NCBI GenBank assembly: GCA_001592805.2
Contig: CP051140.1
Location: 2,791,501 to 2,855,500 of the forward strand
Source: Peltaster fructicola
Lineage: Eukaryota; Ascomycota; Dothideomycetes
Length of the DNA: 64,000 nucleotides
Reading direction: 5' to 3'
Part shown: piece by piece, positions 10,701-21,065 of the stretch
Layout: each line of letters opens with the position of its first letter
Position numbering within the stretch: position 1 is the stretch's first letter
Made by a program: the position numbers and the translations under genes
Notes under the pieces: model-generated
Told to the model about the DNA's origin: nothing
Database searches by the model: none
Seen by the model: only the letters and a program-made list of their open reading frames with translations

Positions 10701-12885
10701 TGAGAGGAGACAAGTAACAATAAGGGAACGTGCGGGTTGTGCTCGTGTCTTGTTGCACTGGCATGCTCTTCAACAATGCGAAGAGGGAATGAGCCAATGA
10801 AGTTGCGTAGTGAATAGAGAATCGCCATAACTCTCGGACAAGAGAGGCAAGAAGAGGTCAAAAGAAGAAAGAGGAAACAACGGGCTGGGAGAGCCTTTCC
10901 TTGAAGCGTGCCTTTGTTGTTATTATCTCGTACCAGCGACCAGAGTGGAGGTAGTGTGGTAAGGCATGCAAGCAGTCAATGAGAAGTCGTAGAGGTCAGG
11001 CTGCCTTTGTCGTAGGGTCTGAGGCTCGCTATGGTGCTTGGATGAGCATCTGACAGGCGACGATAGCGACTAGAGAGGCTGGCTTGCAGATCTGATCGAA
11101 ATGCATGGATTGTCGTTCAGTAGTCTATTGATGAAGGGCTGAGTATGCCCGGATCTGGTCAAGGGTGTTTTTGAGGATGGGTGCGTTGCAAACTAGGAGG
11201 GCTCAGAATTCCTCTGCGGTTCTTTGTTCTTTGTTGGTTGGTTGCAGGCAGCCGGTTGCGGATAGGCCCATGAAAAGCGTGCACAGCGCAACACTGTGAG
11301 ACATTCCAGCAGGTAGTCATAAAGCAAGGAGCTGAGCTCAGAGATGAGAAGCTCCTGGCCAATATAATGTGTCAAATGGATTGGTTCTCTGGGGTTCGTT
11401 GCCGCGGCAGGACACAGCTTGGTTGATGGCATCCATAGTAAAAGTAGCGGTCCGATGCTCGTTTCAATGGACTGTTCCATCGAAGGTTCCGGAATGTGAC
11501 ACGTAAACGTGCTGTGTGACCAAAAGATGAAAGTGTTGTTTCCAATCATTGCACCGTGATGAGATCTGAATGCTCCTTGTATACCACTCACCTGTTTGGA
11601 CGAAGTTCTTTCACATGCGTTCCCTCCCGAAGCTGCTGCAGTGTTCGACTATCGATGATCATTCCCATGAAGATGGGATGCAAAAGCTTTGTCCACGTCG
11701 GTCGCCAGGCAATTGTCCGCATGCAAAGAGACTGCGGAGCAGTATGCAAGGGATGCTATTATGCTTAGTATGGAACCATGGATTGTCTGACCCAAGAAGT
11801 AGATCCTATTGCGCAAGATGTCAAGGATCATCTCGCTTGACATCACAGCAACAGACCACTTGGGAGAAGCGACGAGAATCGAACGAATTGATCATTGGTG
11901 CGATGAGGAGGTCATTTCGTGTTGTACAATGTGCGGTTTGATCTGATGCAGTCGTGCGAGCGCGACTCGGCAGCTTGCATCTAGCATCGCTTGTACCAGC
12001 GAATGCTGCTGTGATTGTAGCTCGATGGTCGGAATACTCGTTGGTGACATGCAACCCTGACATGGCATGAAGATCTGATGTGTTTAGTGCTCGTGCAGCA
12101 GGAAAGGAAGGCGTGTGCCTGGCTGCAACGCGTCCGACGCAGGGCTCCACTTTCTCCTTCGCGACAAATCAACATTTTGAATGAGCCCAGCATCGCAGTA
12201 TCTCATCATCGCTATGTGGCCTTTGATGAGCTACAATGCTCATCGTCAGTAGCATGTCCAAGGTGTCGCAAGGTGTCGCAAGGTGCCGTTCGGGTCTGGC
12301 TGTCGCTTGACATCAACGCTTGTTGACAGTGCTAAGACTGCCACGAGGATGATCGTTACCCTGCAAGCTCCTTGCGCGCTCCTCTAAATGTTGCCTCAAG
12401 GTCGATGATAGTCAAGAATGCTGAGCGCGACACGCAGGTAACCTCACCATCCATTGTCCTACAAGGAGGACATGGCGTGCTCCTGCGCCCGCACTTGCTT
12501 CGTCGCGTGACAGTGAGATGGACAAGCAATAGAAGACAATCTCACGATAAGATTGTATGCTGCGCCACAATTTGTTGGTTATCACATGGGATGCGGCTGG
12601 TCAGAATTTCACATGCTCCAAGGGGCGCCATTTTCAGCCACTCTGAAGACCGACTTCCGGCTACTCGCGATTGTCAGTGAAGCAGATGACCTTTCTGTCA
12701 TCATTCGCCATGCGACGGACTGAGGTCACTGTATGATGAGACTCGGTGCCATGCTCCGATAACATTGACTGTGGGTCGCGCCTTGAGCATTCAGTAGTAC
12801 ACAAGCGGCGGACTGTCTATCCATATCAAAGAGCTGGCCTCGTGCAAAAGAGCATACACACAATACAACACAGCAGCGCCGCAGC
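10701..12885. other. Gene-poor 2.2 kb divergent intergenic region
   Basis: Separates two divergently read genes and probably carries long 5' leaders and regulatory DNA for the HMG-box gene. Open frames of 100-130 codons occur on both strands (for example 11193-11591 and 11821-12150) but lack motifs and splice support. A tiny tandem repeat lies at 12260-12288. I see no RNA gene. Confidence 0.5.
12260..12288. repeat. Three-copy 10-bp tandem repeat
   Basis: The unit aaggtgtcgc occurs twice in a row, and a third copy begins with one change (aaggtgccg). It lies in the intergenic region and has no visible role. Confidence 0.7.
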
Positions 12886-15120
12886 ATGATTGGTAAGTAT
12901 GCCTGCGAGATGAAAGCCTTGCTGACGATTACAGACCACGTCCTGGGTAGACCTGACACCCGCTTCAGGAAGTATCAGGTCTTCACGGTCGTCCTTCTTT
13001 GGTCGCTATACTTGTACAAAGGCAATAACCATGGCCCTCCTGTTGTACGAAGGCTATCATCCTTTTTGAGCAAACGCCTCACGGCATGGCAGACAGTCAT
13101 CACAACCTTCCTATTCTTCTATGTCTCGCAGAACTTTGCTAAACTGGTCGGCCTGGTCTCGCCGGAACCACTTGCCAGTATGTACACTAGAGACTACTTC
13201 CGAGCAACATGGATCACAACTGCATTGGACGCTGGCTTCTGGTCGACCATGAACCTCAGACCCATCTGGTTTCGAGACATAGCGAGCATTGTTGCAAGCA
13301 TTTACTATCTTTTCCGTGCTGAGCAAGCCGACATCATGGTCAAGAAAGTCTTGGGTGTCATCAATATCGACTTCATGCGCGTGAGCTGGAATAAAGCTCG
13401 TTCGCCGTATCTTGCCTTGGCTACAGATATCATGCGTCCTAGGTTTATGCGGACACAGCCACGCAAGATCGTCATACATCGACCTCCTTGGAGTCAGTAC
13501 ACTGAGCCCATCTCCGCCTGGCTCTACTTCGATGGTCCAATAGAACATCTCAAACGGCATGATAAGATCGTGCTCGACATTCCAGGAGGTGGTTTCGTTG
13601 CTATGGATCCTCGCTGCCACGACGACAAGCTGCTTGAATGGGCAGGCAAGAGCGGACTGCCCGTCGTAGCACTCGACTACCGCAAAGCTCCAGAACACCC
13701 ATACCCATACGCCCTGAACGAGTGTCACGATGCTTATTGCGAGCTGGTACGTACTAAGGGACGCTGTGTTGGTCTTGCAGGGGATGTCTCGCCAAAGATT
13801 GTCGTCTCTGGCGACAGTGCAGGTGGTAACTTGGCGGTGGGCATGACTCTCATGCTTGTGCAGACAGTGACAACCCGCCAGGAGAGAGGCCGAGAAAGCG
13901 TTCCCAGCACACCAGTGCCAGAAGGTCTTGTTCTCACTTATCCCGCGCTGGACACAAACATGTCAATCTGGATGACACCACAACAGATCGATCTCATGCG
14001 TAGAAAGCGTGCAGTCAACAACAAGGGTATCCTCGATCGAAAGAATGAAGACTATAGGAGACTTCAGCCTAAGACGCCTTATGGATCTGGCCTTTTTGAC
14101 GAGAGCTCTCCATCCGGGTCCCCTACAGCATCACCACGAAGAATGTCGTTATCAGACTTCGGCCGGAATATCGCTAAGGATACAGATCTCGAACGTGCTG
14201 AACGGCACTCCCTGGACGCAGGCACAAAGGAACCCGTGGGACTCTCCGTCAATCCGTCACAAAGTAAGCGGCCTTTCAAGACGAGTCTTGCTATGTCAAG
14301 CATGATCTCATACTTTCACGATCGTGTTCTGTCGCCTGAACTCATGCGTGCTATGCTGCTGCTCTATGTCGGCGAGCACAACCAGCCAGACTTTGCAACG
14401 GATTATCTGCTTTCGCCGTTGCTGGCACCAGATGAGCTTCTGGCTCAGTTTCCGAAGGTGTACATGCTTACTGGCGAGCGCGATCCGCTCAGCGACGACA
14501 CTGTACTGTTTGCGGGACGACTGAGACAAGCACATGAAGAGCGGTTCATCAGCCGACAAGAGCTAGGACTGGAATCGTCTAGGAAGCTGTTCAACGTTAA
14601 CGAACACGTGGAATACGTTATGGTCCCGGGTATCAGCCACGGCTTCCTCCAGTTCGTCAACATCTACCCTGCAGGCTGGAAGTATGTCGCACAGTGTCGT
14701 CACTGGATGATGGAACTCTTCAAAGAGGCCGACAAGCGATCATTCAAGAGTGCAGGACTGGCTACTAACCACAAGCAAGCAGAATCTCCAACAGACACAC
14801 GCGATTCTAGAAGGAGTTCTGAGAACGACATTGATGATAGTCAGCCTTTGGAGATGAGCTCGCTGCCACGACACAGCATCAGTGCACTCGAGGCTCAGTC
14901 GCTGCGTGAAGAAGCTGAGAGCAAGAACGGACAGAAGGCCGCACAGATCTACTCGTCAGGTCGACGATCACCAGCCAGTACAAGAAAGACGCTGAGCAGA
15001 TTGACGTCTACTGACAATCTCATCGATCGTAGGATGAAGGGTCTGACTATGAACATCATGGGTGCTGGTGAAGCTAGCGGACAATCTGGGTCAACCCAAC
15101 CATCCGTATCGAAGGACTGA
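12886..15120 (+). CDS. Membrane-anchored HSL-type alpha/beta hydrolase (esterase/lipase)
   Basis: Serine hydrolase of the hormone-sensitive-lipase group, probably acting on lipid esters at a membrane. A 42-nt intron (12893-12934: GTAAGT, GCTGAC branch, TTACAG) sits after the seventh base of the frame and is a multiple of three. Spliced and unspliced proteins are 730 and 744 aa and share everything after the first residues. Hydrophobic segments lie at VFTVVLLWSLYL and VITTFLFFYV. The oxyanion segment reads DIPGGGFVAM, with Pro where bacterial relatives have His. The nucleophile motif is GDSAGGN, with acid and base in TGERDPLSDD and PGISHGF. A disordered insert splits the fold, and the C-terminal 130 residues are Ser-rich. 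Substrate unknown. Confidence 0.9.
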   Translation: MIGKYACEMKALLTITDHVLGRPDTRFRKYQVFTVVLLWSLYLYKGNNHGPPVVRRLSSFLSKRLTAWQTVITTFLFFYVSQNFAKLVGLVSPEPLASMYTRDYFRATWITTALDAGFWSTMNLRPIWFRDIASIVASIYYLFRAEQADIMVKKVLGVINIDFMRVSWNKARSPYLALATDIMRPRFMRTQPRKIVIHRPPWSQYTEPISAWLYFDGPIEHLKRHDKIVLDIPGGGFVAMDPRCHDDKLLEWAGKSGLPVVALDYRKAPEHPYPYALNECHDAYCELVRTKGRCVGLAGDVSPKIVVSGDSAGGNLAVGMTLMLVQTVTTRQERGRESVPSTPVPEGLVLTYPALDTNMSIWMTPQQIDLMRRKRAVNNKGILDRKNEDYRRLQPKTPYGSGLFDESSPSGSPTASPRRMSLSDFGRNIAKDTDLERAERHSLDAGTKEPVGLSVNPSQSKRPFKTSLAMSSMISYFHDRVLSPELMRAMLLLYVGEHNQPDFATDYLLSPLLAPDELLAQFPKVYMLTGERDPLSDDTVLFAGRLRQAHEERFISRQELGLESSRKLFNVNEHVEYVMVPGISHGFLQFVNIYPAGWKYVAQCRHWMMELFKEADKRSFKSAGLATNHKQAESPTDTRDSRRSSENDIDDSQPLEMSSLPRHSISALEAQSLREEAESKNGQKAAQIYSSGRRSPASTRKTLSRLTSTDNLIDRRMKGLTMNIMGAGEASGQSGSTQPSVSKD

Positions 15121-15561
15121 TGTAGTATATATGGTGGGCTCGGAGTTGGGAAAGGGCGGCTCCCATGTTGCTAAGTTGATATACGGCGATACATGCATAG
15201 AAGTCATTGATGACATTATGATAGTTCATGTCAATATCATTAGCCTTTCACAGATGTATAGCCGATCTTGAGATAGTGATACAAGATTCAGTCTTTCTGC
15301 AGATGCTGGTCCGCTATGTCGGTGGTTGCCTGGCGATGGAGACACGAATGGTCTCTCCTGAATGGCATTGCAAGACATCTGGTCGTCGGAGGTCGTGCTC
15401 AGAGCTGATGGTGCCTCAGCTCGTCCTCCACGTTTGGAGCTGTGCTGACCACGATCCAGGGTTCTCCGCGAGTCAAGCCGCTTTATATGGTGTCACGAAA
15501 TAGAACAACACGCATTCCTTGAACCTCAAGATTTGTGCTGGCCTGCGCACGTTACAGCAGG
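15121..15561. other. Intergenic region before the PPP4R2 gene
   Basis: 3' UTR of the hydrolase gene and promoter of the PP4 subunit gene. No gene is recognised. Confidence 0.5.
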
Positions 15562-16947
15562 ATGTCGAGCACGATGACGTACGAGAAGTCGCTAGAAGAG
15601 GCCGCAAAGGATGGCTCACTCGACATGTGAGAGCAGTCAACGCGACGAAGAAGCTTTGCTGATGTCAACAGCGCCGACTGGCCACGCTTGCTCGAAGAAC
15701 TCCTACAACGACTACACAATGTGAGATTCGCGATGAACAGGAAAGGACATGACTGATTGGAATAGATTGTGTACAACGACTTTCCCATTCCACAACTCCC
15801 TCCACCTGCTTCGCTACTCCCCTCACAGCAATCAGAGCTCGTCACATCCACACCACCTCAGCCATCGATCCTCTCAACGCATGCAGATACAGATATAACG
15901 GACCTGCCTCCTGCAAGCCAACAGAGCACAAAAGAGAATGATGTGCCAGCTGTCGCAGAGGATGCGTCCGTACTTGATTCCTCTCTACCGACCACATTAC
16001 CTCCAGATCTACTCAGCTCATATCAGTCGTCTGTACGCATCCTTGAGCGTGACTTTCCACAAAGCCCACCATACACTGTGCAGAGGCTTGCGGAACTCGT
16101 CTTGCAACCTCGAAAGCACTACAGATATCTACCAGCATATCTGCGAGCGCTCGACCGTGTAGTGTCGGTCTCGTCACCAGTATCAGACTTTCCACTCCCG
16201 ACAGGACTTGCAAACATCAACGGCAGCTTCCTCACACATGGCGATCCAAGCGACATTAATGGAATACAAGAGCGCGAAGGACTCGGCAGTGACGAGAGTT
16301 TGGGCGGAGCACTTCTTACACCAATACCTTGGCTGAGGAACAGCGGAGCGCTTGCGAGCCAAGGTGAAGGAGAGTTTCACAGCGAGCGCCTTGAGACAAT
16401 AATTGGTCCAAATGGTGCTGGCAGCATCGAGACAGTCAGTGTCACCATCAACGGCGTACCTTCCGCCTCGAGCGCAGCACATACATCGCCTAACACGAGC
16501 ACACCTGCATCTCCTACGCTTAGTGAGCAATCCGATGCAAGCACGAACTCTTCGGGATCATTCTCCATATCGACTGAAGCACAATTACGCGAGCAGGGCG
16601 GCGTCACGCAGGGTGAGCTACTTCGACAAGAGCAGGAAGCTGGCGTGATACCTGTTGCTCAGGCTATCAGTGGACGACGAATGCACTTGTCAACAGACTA
16701 TGCGGCTGCCAGTAGAGAGCCAGCGCCTATGACTACAGATCCCACAGACGAGCAGGAGGAGGTGCCGCACGCTCTCGGACCAGACGTGATCGGTATGGAG
16801 GATACTGGTCATGTACAGAGTACGAGTGGGCTTGATATGGAAGCTGCTGTGGGCAGAAGTCGAAGCAAATCACCTCAGCCACCAGCGGCCGAGCAAGAAG
16901 ACGAGCAGGCAAAAGATCGGGATGGCGATGTGATCGTTGCTGATTGA
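15562..16947 (+). CDS. PSY4: Protein phosphatase 4 core regulatory subunit R2 (Psy4 family)
   Basis: Regulatory subunit that directs protein phosphatase 4 to targets in DNA-damage recovery. Exons are 15562-15626, 15672-15720 and 15766-16947, with two 45-nt introns, giving 431 aa. Splicing produces the family start SLDIADWPRLLEELLQRLHN followed by IVYNDFP. The R2 core continues with RDFPQSPPYTVQRLAEL, then RKHYRYLPAYLRALDRVV. After about residue 180 the protein is disordered, Ser/Thr- and acidic-rich, ending in KDRDGDVIVAD, as is usual for R2 proteins. The first exon is short, and its ATG was chosen because splicing keeps the conserved segment in frame. Confidence 0.9.
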
Positions 16948-17245
16948 AAGAAAGGCGTCTTTACGATGATGTGAAGACTATTGTACTGACTTATGCAGTG
17001 CATGATTGCATCTGATAACTCCTGCTGTGAGTATCATCACCCGATCTGATCGCGCCGATCCGTTCTTCAGTCTATCCGTGTTAGGCAGTTCGGTGCTGCC
17101 CACTCCACTCGTCTGCGACGCCATTAGCACGCCAAGCACGCAGAGAACGTGTCAACGGATCATCAGACATGTCGTCTCTAGCCGTGGTATGACTTTGAGG
17201 TAGGCATGAGCTCGTTGTTCTCATCCATCACACTACTCCATAGCT

Positions 17246-18706
17246 ATGACGTCGGGACGACTGGCCTGGCTCAATGGCTCTCTCGACAAGCCTCCAATCT
17301 TCCTCAAACTGCGCAGTTCCAAGACGTTCATCATAATCACGGTTTCAACAGCGATTTTCACCGATATCTTTGCCTATGCAGTCATCGTGCCTGTCGTGCC
17401 ATTCGCCTTGACTTCTCGGGTTGGAATACAGCCAGACAACATTCAAACATGGATCTCCATCCTCTTGTGTGTCTATGGCGCTGCTCTGCTAGTCACAGCT
17501 CCATTCTGTGGCTGGCTCGCTGATCGAAACAGCTCTAGGAGGATGCCTCTCCTGGTCGGTCTGATTGCTCTGGCAGCCAGCACAGTCATGCTCTGCATAG
17601 GAAACTCTATCGGTGTGCTTGTCGCTGGCCGTGTACTACAAGGAATGTCAGCTGCTGTTGTCTGGGTCGTTGGTCTTGCTCTATTAGTCGACACAGTCGG
17701 CTCTGAGCAGGTCGGTCAGGCGATGGGTTACGTTGGCATCAGCATGTCGTTGGCAGTCTTGCTTGCGCCGTTACTGGGAGGCGTTGTTTTCGCAACGTCA
17801 GGCTATTACGCAGTATTTGCGATGGCTTTCGGTTTGATCGCTCTCGACATCGTCTTGCGTCTGACGATGATCGAGAGAAAGCTTGCGGCTAAATGGCTCC
17901 CAGCTGAGGATGCGATCCCAGACGGAGGGAAGAATGATGACACAGCTGGGGTGGTAGAAGGCACTCCACAAGCAGTCGACATTGAGATGACAGCAGCACA
18001 GACTACAAAGGCTGCCGAACCTGTCGAGACGGAACCCCCGCCTCAACGGCGTAAGCTTCCTGCAATCATTCGACTTTGTGCATCTCGACGTCTGTTATCA
18101 GCGCTCTTCGCTTGTCTTGTCCAGTCAACTCTTCTCACCTCATTCGATGCGACACTACCACTCTTTGTCAAGGACACCTTCGGCTGGGATTCAATCGGAG
18201 CAGGTCTGATCTTCCTACCTCTGGTCGTAGCGACCTTCCTTGGCCCTATTGCAGGGACTTTGAGCGACAAGTATGGCCCGCGCTGGTTTGCCACGATAGG
18301 CTTCATCATAGGCTGCCCATTTCTGATACTGCTCCGACTGGTCGATCACAACAGCCTGGGTCAGAAGATTCTATTATGTGCATTGCTTGCCTTGATAGGT
18401 GTTGCTTTGACACTCATGCTTACACCAATTCTCGCAGAAATGACATACATTGTTGCAGAGAAGGAGAGAACTCGACCACCAGGCTATTTTGGTAGAAATG
18501 GAGCTTATGCCCAGTCGTACTCACTACTGAATGTCGCCTGGGCAGCTGGGCTCTTTGTTGGTCCGTTGCTGGCTGGTCTTGTCAACGAATCTTCTGGTTG
18601 GATAACGTCGACCCTGATACTAGGCTGTGTCAGTCTTTTCGCCGCAATACCAACGGTCATATTCACCGGAGGCAGTTTGCTCAAGAAGCGCAGACAAGCG
18701 GTCTGA
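17246..18706 (+). CDS. Major facilitator superfamily transporter (DHA1/vesicular-amine type)
   Basis: Predicted 12-segment drug:H+ antiporter-like transporter of 486 aa in one uninterrupted exon. Signatures are TDIFAYAVIVPVVPFAL in segment 1, GWLADRNSSRRMPLLVG in the cytosolic 2-3 loop, GRVLQGMSAAVVWVVG in segment 4 and the repeated loop motif GTLSDKYGPRWF in the second half. A charged central loop (about 210-270) separates the halves. It ends LLKKRRQAV. Likely plasma- or vacuolar-membrane export of small organic compounds. No biosynthetic cluster adjoins it, so the substrate is unknown. Confidence 0.92.
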   Translation: MTSGRLAWLNGSLDKPPIFLKLRSSKTFIIITVSTAIFTDIFAYAVIVPVVPFALTSRVGIQPDNIQTWISILLCVYGAALLVTAPFCGWLADRNSSRRMPLLVGLIALAASTVMLCIGNSIGVLVAGRVLQGMSAAVVWVVGLALLVDTVGSEQVGQAMGYVGISMSLAVLLAPLLGGVVFATSGYYAVFAMAFGLIALDIVLRLTMIERKLAAKWLPAEDAIPDGGKNDDTAGVVEGTPQAVDIEMTAAQTTKAAEPVETEPPPQRRKLPAIIRLCASRRLLSALFACLVQSTLLTSFDATLPLFVKDTFGWDSIGAGLIFLPLVVATFLGPIAGTLSDKYGPRWFATIGFIIGCPFLILLRLVDHNSLGQKILLCALLALIGVALTLMLTPILAEMTYIVAEKERTRPPGYFGRNGAYAQSYSLLNVAWAAGLFVGPLLAGLVNESSGWITSTLILGCVSLFAAIPTVIFTGGSLLKKRRQAV

Positions 18707-19692
18707 CAGCCTCCTCCATAGCTTTCGGATCATCTGGAGCCACCAGAACAGTGCCAGCAGCTGAGAGGCAAGGTCTATGAGGAGAACTGAACTCCCGTCT
18801 CTGAAGCTTTCTGACAGCCTATAGAGCTGCCGCTCGATCGGCCCAAAGATCCATCAGATTGAATGGTGGAAGCTCTGAGCCAAGGAAAGGTGAGTGAGGC
18901 GAGCGCACATCTGAGGATACCATAGAAGACAAGTAGTCGCTATCATACATGTCATGGCGTTTCGAAGCAGAGACGCTACTAGTCACTGCAGAGTCTGCAT
19001 AGCATACTGCAGATATGGATGAGCGCATGGTCGAGGCAGAGACGTCCCAGTGTACTATGGGACCATGCTCGAAGCCAAGCAGTCGATGGGTACTCTGTGT
19101 CCGAAATCGCAAAGGGTCGAATCACCTGATCCAGCAGCAAAGAAATTCTACAATGTGATTCAGATTTTCACAGTTCGAGATCAGATGTGAAGCTGCTGCC
19201 GGCAAGATGGGCGCCAACACCAATCACGGCTTCGACATCCGAAGACTGACCAATTTGAATCTGTGAAGCCAGCGAGGGACATTTACGGTCTGGTGCAGTA
19301 CTTGGAGTGGCTTTCTTGCCACTGCAACACGAGCCTGAGTCAATGCTAGATAGCCATCGGATGAAAAGAAGTCATATGGGAAAGATAGTATAACAAATCA
19401 ATGTTTTTATTGCACGGCTGTCCTAGCCCTGACGGTAAAGTAGCTGTGGTACTCTCATGATAGGCTGCAACATCATCCGAAGCATAAGCATCAAGTACTT
19501 GAGATGTAGGGCTGCTAGCCGGTGTCGACAATGAGGAGTTCTCCACGGTCGTCGAGGTTATGGTCGGCACAATCGGGAGCGGCGATTGTGAGATCGTCAG
19601 ACCTGTTCTTAATGTGAAAGTTGATTTACTGCGACACCAGTCAGTGTACTGATCGTAGGGAAAAGTGCATGGGAAGTTACCGATTGGGACGA
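18707..19692. other. 3' flank of the Pro-Val repeat gene, with a Ser/Thr-rich open frame
   Basis: About 1 kb between two convergent genes. On the minus strand a frame coding Cys-containing and then Ser/Thr-rich text (GNFPCTFPYDQY..., STTVENSSLSTPASS) is open from about 19680 to 19346. It lies just past the stop of the upstream repeat-protein gene but does not join it in phase by any good splice. An AATAAA on the minus strand at 19406-19411 lies inside it, which argues for 3' UTR. A further open frame at 18819-19112 lacks an ATG. Confidence 0.45.
19406..19411 (-). terminator. Polyadenylation signal AATAAA
   Basis: A canonical AATAAA on the minus strand about 280 nt past the stop at 19693. Best read as the 3' end signal of the secreted Pro-Val repeat gene. 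Confidence 0.4.
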
Positions 19693-20982
19693 CTATAGCA
19701 AATCAGCCTGAGTCAAATTAATGGCTGGGCTACTCACGCATAGTACTGGTGGACCCAATCCGCTCTTCGGAGGACAATAGAGGGGGTTGTTACTTACCAC
19801 AATACCTCCTGTTGAGGCCTTGGGGACGGTACCAGTGAGGCCACCAACTGTGCCAGTAAGACCGCCAGCAGCGTTAGGTACAGAGACTGCTGGGGCGGCG
19901 CCTGCAACGTTTGGCACTGCGGCTACTGGGTTGCTCACTGGGAGTGAAGGTGCTGCCGCTGGGAGGTTTGGAACGGCGACGGGAACTGATGGTACAGCAG
20001 CTGGAACTGCTGGGACAGCGACCGGAACTGATGGCGCTGCTGCAGGGAGGTTTGGCACAGCGACTGGGACCGATGGCACAGCGACTGGAACTGATGGCAC
20101 AGCAACTGGGACTGATGGGACAGCGACTGGAATAGATGGGAGACCTGCTGGTAGAGATGGCACGCCTGGAGCAGCGACTGGAACTGATGGTAAACCTGCT
20201 GGTAGAGATGGCACACCTGGAACAGCGACTGGAACCGATGGTAGACCTGCTGGTACAGATGGCACGCCTGGGACAGCTGGTGCAGAAACGCCAGGGACAG
20301 CTGGGACACTGACAGGCAGCGACGGCAAAGATGGAACACCAGGAACGCCAGCAGGGACCGAAGGCAGGGCTGGAGTGCCTGGTACAGCTGGAACACTTGG
20401 AAGTCCAGGTGTAACTGGGAGTGCTGGAGTAGAAACCGCTGGGACAGCGGAGACAAGATTGCCCAGGCTGGCGATCTGGCTTTGGACAGCGCCAAGGCGG
20501 GCCTCAACTGCCTGGATGATGCCAACAAGTTGCTGCGGGATCTGACTAAGACAGGTGTCGATGTTACCAGCGAGACCCGTGACACCTGATGCGGTGCTGC
20601 CAACGGAAGGCAGAGAGCCTGTGCCTGGGACCGCGACTGGCACTGCGCCTGTAACACTACCAGTGTTGGGCAGAGAGCCAACAGCACCAGTTACACTGCC
20701 TGTTGACGGAAGATTCGCTGCGGCTGGGACTGCAACAGGTAGGGAGCCAGCATTTGGAACAGCTCCAGTGACGCTACCAGTGTTTGGAAGAGAGGCAGCA
20801 TTTGGAAGAGCTGCTGCTGCTGCACCAGTGTTTGGAAGAGATCCTGCAACATTGGGAACGCTTGGGAGTGCAACACCTGCTTGACGTTCGACTAAATGCT
20901 CATGTTGTGGACGAGCATGAGCATGTCGTGCTGAGATTGCTGAGGCGCTTAAAGCGACAAGAACTGTGATGAACTTTGCCAT
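19693..20982 (-). CDS. Secreted Pro/Val/Ala-rich tandem-repeat protein
   Basis: Predicted extracellular or cell-wall protein of about 429 aa, of unknown function. Residues 1-18 are a signal peptide (MAKFITVLVALSASAISA), followed by a His-rich stretch with a KEX2-like basic site (VERQ) at about 31-34. Residues 35-140 hold repeats of the SLPNTGSVTGAVP type. A short non-repetitive segment with one Cys (IDTCLSQIPQQLVGIIQAV) follows. Then come some 180 residues of VPSVPVA/VPGVPSLPA repeats and a tail containing two Cys. Low-complexity repeats, Pro spacing and secretion suggest a wall or adhesive matrix protein. The 3' end is uncertain: a GTAAGT at the tail (GIV|VSNN) and a GTGAGT ten codons before the stop could splice, replacing the last residues. 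Confidence 0.85.
   Translation of the reverse strand: MAKFITVLVALSASAISARHAHARPQHEHLVERQAGVALPSVPNVAGSLPNTGAAAAALPNAASLPNTGSVTGAVPNAGSLPVAVPAAANLPSTGSVTGAVGSLPNTGSVTGAVPVAVPGTGSLPSVGSTASGVTGLAGNIDTCLSQIPQQLVGIIQAVEARLGAVQSQIASLGNLVSAVPAVSTPALPVTPGLPSVPAVPGTPALPSVPAGVPGVPSLPSLPVSVPAVPGVSAPAVPGVPSVPAGLPSVPVAVPGVPSLPAGLPSVPVAAPGVPSLPAGLPSIPVAVPSVPVAVPSVPVAVPSVPVAVPNLPAAAPSVPVAVPAVPAAVPSVPVAVPNLPAAAPSLPVSNPVAAVPNVAGAAPAVSVPNAAGGLTGTVGGLTGTVPKASTGGIVVSNNPLYCPPKSGLGPPVLCVSSPAINLTQADLL
19965..20430. repeat. Degenerate 21-bp-based coding repeats (VPSVPVA units)
   Basis: The minus-strand coding sequence consists of seven-residue units such as VPSVPVA, VPNLPAA and GLPSVPVA in repeated groups, with near-identical copies in tandem around 20080-20260. 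Copies differ mostly at third positions. Such arrays expand and contract by replication slippage. Confidence 0.85.
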
Positions 20983-21058
20983 GTTTCTTGGAGTGATAAT
21001 GGAGGCGCGGTGATGCTGAGATGTTCTGAGTAGTTAATCCGCACATCGTCGAGGATGG

Positions 21059-21065
21059 TTTTATA
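21059..21065 (-). promoter_or_regulatory. TATA box of the Pro-Val repeat protein gene
   Basis: A minus-strand TATAAAA, 77-83 nt before the ATG at 20982. The strong TATA box fits a highly expressed secreted structural protein. Confidence 0.55.

Noticed and set aside
11820-11935. tRNA-like string with a gaatcgaac-type B box
   Set aside because: No matching A box, acceptor stem or anticodon arm could be drawn.
19787-20545. Plus-strand 252-codon frame with collagen-like Gly-Thr-Asp-Gly and Pro-Ala-Gly repeats
   Set aside because: It is the reverse complement of the VPSVPVA repeats. The minus strand has a signal peptide and a TATA box; the plus frame has neither.
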